Positions 44,221 to 49,426 of a stretch of 49,426 nt of DNA are shown here, piece after piece; within the stretch, counting starts at the first letter, position 1; each line of letters begins with the position of its first letter. The stretch comes from Welwitschia mirabilis (Eukaryota; Gnetophyta; Gnetopsida; Welwitschiales), in contig JBOZIK010000001.1 of assembly GCA_051453625.1 (NCBI GenBank), positions 85,958,491-86,007,916 on the forward strand, written 5' to 3'. A model generated the notes under the pieces. That model worked only from the letters and a program-made list of their open reading frames with translations, had not been told where the DNA came from and did no database searches. The position numbers were made by a program, and so were the translations under genes.

Positions 44221-45132
44221 ATGCTAGCATTCTTTTAAACACTGATTTGCTTACTTTGCTTTTCTTCTATTCTTACTGGAGTCATACCACTAATGCACAG
44301 GTTTTACTAGTGATCCATATTTATCTATTCTTTCTCTAATGCTCTGTCACTATGTTTTTTGCCAGTATTCATTCTTTCAGGTTTCTGTAAATATGTTTCT
44401 GCAGATTAAAAGTAGATATCCATATGTACATCCATGTTTGACTTGCAAGGCTTGAAAATTTTATGAAGAATCTGGAATAAATGTGATGCAAATTTATAGT
44501 TTCTCGCAAAAAATGACACAATATCTGGTGACTCTAAGCAGTTACTTCTTGTCACCTTGGACTTAACATAGTAAATAAAATTTGTATGCTGAAAGAGATA
44601 ATAGTGGTTTTACATAATTATGCACAAGAAAATCATTTTCTCGTATAAGAATGATCACCAATATCTCAATTGCCTTTATCAAACAATTTTAAAAAGGTCC
44701 ATAGGAACAAAGATTTGTAAAATCAGTAATGCAGCTTCTTTGAAATTTATGCTTATGGCTAGCCCTATGATCTTATAATTCTTTGCACATCTTAGAAATA
44801 GTAATAAGCATCTGTTTCTCAATTCTTGTGAATCATCATCCTCTTTTATTTTTATGTCAATATCCAGGAAAGAAGCACAGGATCTTAGAACTAGTGAATG
44901 ATGACTGATAACTATGAAACAAAAAGAGTTTAGTTTTAGCGTAGCTTGTGCAAAGCACTTCCTTCTTATCAGTTGACTAGAAAAGAAGCTTAGATCTTAA
45001 TGACCTAAGGATGTGGAAGAAAGGGTGCTGCCATTGGAATCTAAGAGCACTGTCATGGTTGAAAAAGAAGGTATGACATAAGAAGAATAAAGTAGGGTCT
45101 GTAAATATAATGATGAGTTGGAGGCCTTCATT
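44221..45132. other. Non-coding, intron- or UTR-like stretch
   Basis: No coding similarity was found. The T-rich stretches with 'ttttgccag' and 'ctttcagg' (44355-44400) look like intron sequence on the plus strand, but no exon could be attached to them. Confidence 0.35.
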
Positions 45133-45485
45133 NNNNNNNNNNNNNNNNNNNNNNNNNNNNNNNNNNNNNNNNNNNNNNNNNNNNNNNNNNNNNNNNNNNN
45201 NNNNNNNNNNNNNNNNNNNNNNNNNNNNNNNNNNNNNNNNNNNNNNNNNNNNNNNNNNNNNNNNNNNNNNNNNNNNNNNNNNNNNNNNNNNNNNNNNNNN
45301 NNNNNNNNNNNNNNNNNNNNNNNNNNNNNNNNNNNNNNNNNNNNNNNNNNNNNNNNNNNNNNNNNNNNNNNNNNNNNNNNNNNNNNNNNNNNNNNNNNNN
45401 NNNNNNNNNNNNNNNNNNNNNNNNNNNNNNNNNNNNNNNNNNNNNNNNNNNNNNNNNNNNNNNNNNNNNNNNNNNNNNNNNNNNN
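45133..45485. other. Assembly gap, 353 N
   Basis: Unknown sequence. No duplicated flank was seen. Confidence 0.9.
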
Positions 45486-46166
45486 TGAACCTAAAAAGCT
45501 ATTTAAAAACCTAATGATATTTCATGTTTCTAACAAGGTTCAAAATTAATAATGCATAATGATTTAGAACATTAATTTTAAAAAGAAAATAAATCACTTT
45601 GCATTAACTCTACTACAAGGCTAATTACAATAAAGACCCTGAAATCTTGATGGTGCTAAAGGAGGAAAACAACTGAGTATACATGCTAAAATGCAAACTA
45701 TTTATATAAACAACCAAATTACATCCATAAGANNNNNNNNNNNNNNNNNNNNNNNNNNNNNNNNNNNNNNNNNNNNNNNNNNNNNNNNNNNNNNNNNNNN
45801 NNNNNNNNNNNNNNNNNNNNNNNNNNNNNNNNNNNNNNNNNNNNNNNNNNNNNNNNNNNNNNNNNNNNNNNNNNNNNNNNNNNNNNNNNNNNNNNNNNNN
45901 NNNNNNNNNNNNNNNNNNNNNNNNNNNNNNNNNNNNNNNNNNNNNNNNNNNNNNNNNNNNNNNACAATCATGTTACAGCTTTCAGATAACTTAGAAACAT
46001 TCGTATACTCCAAGATTCCAATAATAGTAATAAAAGAATTGTGCCAATCATGGTACAAAATAACCTACTATGTTGAAAATCATAACCAAATAAGAAGGTA
46101 CAACCCAAGGGCATCAAGCATCCTTGAAAAAATATGAGGCTTCTTGTTTTATATTTTGTCTATTTC
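45486..46166. other. Non-coding stretch with a 231-N gap at 45733-45963
   Basis: It lies just downstream (minus-strand sense) of the SNF2 C-terminal exon and could contain its 3' untranslated region. The plus-strand frame across the gap is an artefact of the N block. Confidence 0.4.
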
Positions 46167-46586
46167 TATTAGCCTCTCATGGAAGTTATTAAACTATAAA
46201 GAAAAAACAAAGATCTACCTCTGTTAACCTTCCAAACACCTTTGAAAACCTTCCAATAGTGCCAATGACAAAAGTCATTTTCATTAGTTTTCTATAGGAA
46301 GTATGGCAATATTCACATGATAACACNNNNNNNNNNNNNNNNNNNNNNNNNNNNNNNNNNNNNNNNNNNNNNNNNNNNNNNNNNNNNNNNNNNNNNNNNN
46401 NNNNNNNNNNNNNNNNNNNNNNNNNNTTTTAGCCTCTCATGGAAGTTATTAAACTATAACTAAAAAACAAAGATCTACCTCTGTTAACCTTCCAAACGCC
46501 TTTGAGAACCTTCCAATAGTGCTAATGAGAAAAGTCATTTTCATTAGTTTTCTATAGGAAGTATAGCAAAATTCACATGATAACAC
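46167..46586. repeat. 100-N gap between two 160-bp copies of the SNF2 last-exon region
   Basis: 46167-46326 and 46427-46586 have the same length and nearly the same sequence. In the right copy the intron ends 'ctcattag|cac'; in the left copy this reads 'gtcattggcac', so the AG acceptor is absent. If they are haplotypes or contig ends of one locus, the acceptor is polymorphic or a sequencing error. Confidence 0.85.
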
Positions 46587-46605
46587 TAACAATCATCTTG
46601 TTCAC
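46522..46605 (-). other. 84-bp intron of the SNF2 gene
   Basis: GTGAAC...ATTAG on the minus strand. Joining the two exons restores GAA GG|C ACT ATT GGA, that is E-G-T-I-G. This matches the family's EGTxGG and fixes a phase-2 intron. The small size and AT-richness are typical of plants. Confidence 0.8.
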
Positions 46606-46664
46606 CCTTCAACAACAAGTTTCTTCTTCTCTTGCAATCTAAGAATTCTCTCTTCAATTGTGTT

Positions 46665-47059
46665 NNNNNNNNNNNNNNNNNNNNNNNNNNNNNNNNNNNN
46701 NNNNNNNNNNNNNNNNNNNNNNNNNNNNNNNNNNNNNNNNNNNNNNNNNNNNNNNNNNNNNNNNNNNNNNNNNNNNNNNNNNNNNNNNNNNNNNNNNNNN
46801 NNNNNNNNNNNNNNNNNNNNNNNNNNNNNNNNNNNNNNNNNNNNNNNNNNNNNNNNNNNNNNNNNNNNNNNNNNNNNNNNNNNNNNNNNNNNNNNNNNNN
46901 NNNNNNNNNNNNNNNNNNNNNNNNNNNNNNNNNNNNNNNNNNNNNNNNNNNNNNNNNNNNNNNNNNNNNNNNNNNNNNNNNNNNNNNNNNNNNNNNNNNN
47001 NNNNNNNNNNNNNNNNNNNNNNNNNNNNNNNNNNNNNNNNNNNNNNNNNNNNNNNNNNN
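46665..47059. other. Assembly gap, 395 N, inside the SNF2 gene
   Basis: The gap directly abuts the NTIEERIL exon and removes the sequence just before it. Confidence 0.9.
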
Positions 47060-47802
47060 ACATGTAGACAAGAGAAAACAAGGAACATTAAAGTAGGCAT
47101 TTGGATAACAACCACATATGGATCATCAGAAAAAGAAAATTAAAAATTAAGAATTAGACACTATGTTAAAAATTAAGATGCAGATACTATGATAGCTACA
47201 AATATTTAAGTGATTATGACTAAAAGTTCTTGTATTGTTTATGTAACTACATTTCACGAGTACCTTGGGAATATATACATACACAAAATCGCACCTATAG
47301 AATGATGGTTGAATAGGATTACAGAAATCTATTTGTGGAATTTCAGCNNNNNNNNNNNNNNNNNNNNNNNNNNNNNNNNNNNNNNNNNNNNNNNNNNNNN
47401 NNNNNNNNNNNNNNNNNNNNNNNNNNNNNNNNNNNNNNNNNNNNNNNNNNNNNNNNNNNNNNNNNNNNNNNNNNNNNNNNNNNNNNNNNNNNNNNNNNNN
47501 NNNNNNNNNNNNNNNNNNNNNNNNNNNNNNNNNNNNNNNNNNNNNNNNNNNNNNNNNNNNNNNNNNNNNNNNNNNNNNNNNNNNNNNNNNNNNNNNNNNN
47601 NNNNNNNNNNNNNNNNNNNNNNNNNNNNNNNNNNNNNNNNNNNNNNNNNNNNNNNNNNNNNNNNNNNNNNNNNNNNNNNNNNNNNNNNNNNNNNNNNNNN
47701 NNNNNNNNNNNNNNNNNNNNNNNNNNNNNNNNNNTACTTTGTAGTAAATGATATCATAGCAAATACCATTTAAATTAAAGAATATATATTCTAATAATAT
47801 TG
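47060..47802 (-). other. Intron-like SNF2 sequence with a 387-N gap at 47348-47734
   Basis: No exon is readable in the sequenced parts. The long minus-strand frame that spans the gap is made of N and flanking intron-like text. The exon for helicase motif VI is expected here. Confidence 0.5.
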
Positions 47803-48290
47803 TGCTGGCACTAATGTTATTAATAAGAATGATCAAAAGCACAAACATGTGAATTTACGATAAGATTAAGAGCTAAATCTCCTACCTTCAAACTCATGAG
47901 GAAAACTTGGAAACTAATTACATGCTCAACACCAATATCCATTGAATTAAACTGGAATTTAGATGAACTACTCAAAATATACCTTGTATTCTGCATNNNN
48001 NNNNNNNNNNNNNNNNNNNNNNNNNNNNNNNNNNNNNNNNNNNNNNNNNNNNNNNNNNNNNNNNNNNNNNNNNNNNNNNNNNNNNNNNNNNNNNNNTGCT
48101 GGCACTAATGTTACTAATAAGAATGATCAAAAGCACATACATGTGAATTTACGATAAGATTAAGAGCTACATCTCCTACCTTCAAACTCATAAGGAAAAC
48201 TTGAAAACCAATTACATGCTCAACACCAATAGCCATTGAATTAAACTGGAATTTAGATGAACTACTCATAATATACCTTGTATTCTGCAA
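47803..48290. repeat. 100-N gap between two 194-bp copies of an SNF2 exon region
   Basis: 47803-47996 and 48097-48290 are equal in length and nearly identical, so the FLMSLK exon appears twice (47847-47905 and 48141-48199). Differences include GDLALNL against GDVALNL and donor 'gtttgt' against 'gtatgt'. This is an unmerged contig end or an allelic copy. Confidence 0.85.
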
Positions 48291-48369
48291 TAGAAGCAAA
48301 GTTTTCTATGGTTTGGTCCCTTGCTTAGATGCTTATATCTCTAGTAAGCTGAACACATTTTATACCAGT

Positions 48370-49426
48370 CTATAAAGGAAATAGGAAAACAGACTTAGTC
48401 CACTTTAACAGTAACAAATAAAGTGTCCAGGATGCAAAAACATTTATGCTATTTAATGTATGATACTTGCTAAGTAATTAGTATATCAAACATAAAATAA
48501 ATATTAAGAAATAAAACCTCACATTAAAGCTATTAATGGAATATTACTATCACTGTCTAGAGACAGAACATCCAAATATTAGTATAATGTCTTTTAAAAA
48601 TAACAGAATCTGATTGAGATAAACAATTTAAAGAGTAATGAATAAAAAATAATATAACTGAAATAAAAGGCCATGATGAAAAGTTAGAACATGGGATGAG
48701 TGAGTACCTATATCACCATTTAATCTGATATAATGAGGAGGTTAAGGTAGTAAGTTACATTCATAGGCATCTTCTAAGTATGTGCATTGGAAAAGGATAC
48801 CTACCTAGAAATAGTTACATTTTATTAACCAAAATCCAATGTGATTTGAAGGTATTATAATCAAGATGGTGTCCTAATGGATTTGCTGTGCATAAGACCT
48901 AGGGCATTATGTATGATAGGATAGATGCTTCAGGCAAAAAGTTAGTGTTTACACTGTGCACATCAAAAATCCTAAAGCTTAAATCACTTCAGCATTAACC
49001 TAACATATATGCTATGGGTGGTTGAACTTCTAAGAATATAGCGAGGAAGATAAGCACTCTGAAAATCACTCTGAACTAGTGTTGGTGCTTTCACTTGTCC
49101 TGAATGCTCTAACCTTTAATCAATAGTCTTTAATCAATAGACAACTTAGAAAATGATGGCAAAGATGTCTGCAAAATCCTTCAATCAATAGGTACCTCAA
49201 CAAGTGATAGGTAAATCTATAAGAAACCACTCTAAAATCCTTGAATCACACCAAAAAGCCATACTTAACAATAAAGGAATCAATCAAAACTTGAAATCGA
49301 CTAAGAAAATCCTGCAAAGAAGGTAGGCAGTTTAGTAAGAGCTGCATACAAATGATTGTAGCTGTGTATGGATGAATGTCTATGAGAAAATCCAGAGGAA
49401 ATGAAAGCTCCAAGAGCTAAGAAAAG
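48370..49426 (-). other. Upstream side of the SNF2 pieces, no further exon identified
   Basis: The exons that should precede TGIKCVQL (ending in the family's '..GIVFSQFTSFLDLI' segment) were not found in this kilobase. They are in a long intron's far side beyond the window, or absent because only a fragment was copied. The text near 49090-49200 contains a small iterated block ('ctttaatcaatag', 'cttcaatcaatagg'). Confidence 0.45.

Larger units (their letters stand above)
46449..48369 (-). pseudogene. RAD16-like SNF2 helicase C-terminal exons, damaged
   Basis: Four exon pieces follow the order of the helicase C-terminal lobe in plant RAD16-like SNF2 ATPases, which remodel chromatin in DNA repair and silencing. 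(1) 48277-48369: TGIKCVQLTRDISI-stop-ARDQTIENF and on, flanked by 'tttatag|' and '|gtatat'. (2) 48141-48199: FLMSLKVGDVALNLIVNSH (family FLMSLKAGGVALNLTVASH) with donor 'cat|gtatgt'. (3) 46606-46664: NTIEERILRLQEKKKLVVEG with donor 'aagg|gtgaac'. (4) 46449-46521: TIGRFSKAFGRLTEVDLCFL, ending in TAA at 46449. The DPWWNPxxExQAxDRxHRIGQ segment should lie in the gaps at 46665-47059 or 47348-47734. The in-frame stop in exon 1 and the imperfect joint between exons 1 and 2 suggest a pseudogene, unless they are sequence errors. The ATPase N-lobe and RING parts are not in the window. Confidence 0.85.

Noticed and set aside
46449-48369. Functional SNF2 helicase gene
   Set aside because: An in-frame stop, an imperfect exon joint, missing motif VI and no upstream exons in the window. 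The gaps could hide some of this, so it is called damaged, not intact.
1-49426. A new defence, toxin or biosynthetic system
   Set aside because: Everything recognisable is decayed retrotransposon, transposon terminus or host pseudogene. No set of intact co-oriented genes exists in the window.

Overview
The window is decayed, very AT-rich nuclear DNA of a flowering plant. Almost every part that can be identified is a fragment of a plant LTR retrotransposon (Athila-like and Del/Tekay-like Ty3/gypsy, and Ty1/copia). Near the right end there are a CACTA-type transposon terminus, a dead copy of the gene for ribosomal protein L13, and pieces of a RAD16-like SNF2 helicase gene with plant introns. 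I could not name the species. I found no intact protein-coding gene, no tRNA or rRNA, and no CRISPR array. Most long reading frames are artefacts of running through N blocks.

Layout. 1-1300 is an LTR (family F1) rich in CGTC/GACGA motifs; the same family recurs at about 18885-20060 (+) and 41221-42149 (-). 1301-5040 is AT-rich and broken by gaps. 5054-6546 is a Del/Tekay-type LTR (-) with a probable primer-binding site. 6547-7785 holds a 200-bp tandem duplication, an isolated block of seven G-runs and a 630-bp minisatellite. 9480-12000 is a decayed Athila-like element (+) with gag, zinc knuckle and protease but no reverse transcriptase or integrase. 12000-18870 is mostly anonymous, with two or three LTR-like pieces. 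20470-23645 is a second Athila-like element (-) with gag, a tRNA-Asp-type primer-binding site and an LTR. 23650-25690 is the 3' end of a Del/Tekay element (-): LTR, chromodomain-like tail and integrase. A large copia element (-) interrupts that integrase at 25691 and runs to about 37461. The 5' side of the copia element is an unusual tandem array: a 1.3-kb LTR + primer site + gag-start unit occurs three times, and one unit carries a 499-bp insertion with a 9-bp target duplication. 38741-41220 is anonymous except for a short iterated motif. A CACTA end interrupts the third F1 LTR at 42152. To its right lie the RPL13 pseudogene (43588-43911) and the SNF2 pieces (46449-48369).

How the parts relate. 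The order of nesting can be read in places: copia into Del/Tekay integrase, CACTA into an F1 LTR, and probably Athila into the Del/Tekay LTR. All coding remains carry in-frame stops, frameshifts or lost catalytic residues. Many changes are C-to-T or G-to-A, as expected for long-methylated repeats. The element proteins therefore no longer work together.

Assembly quality. There are 22 N blocks. Nine have exactly 100 N, and seven of those nine are flanked by equal-length, nearly identical sequence, so they look like unmerged contig ends or two haplotypes. They create false duplications, including of the SNF2 exons. Blocks with no entry of their own are at 10441-10450, 13394-13398, 13997-14096, 32961-32964, 39934-40033, 42566-42575 and 43352-43389.
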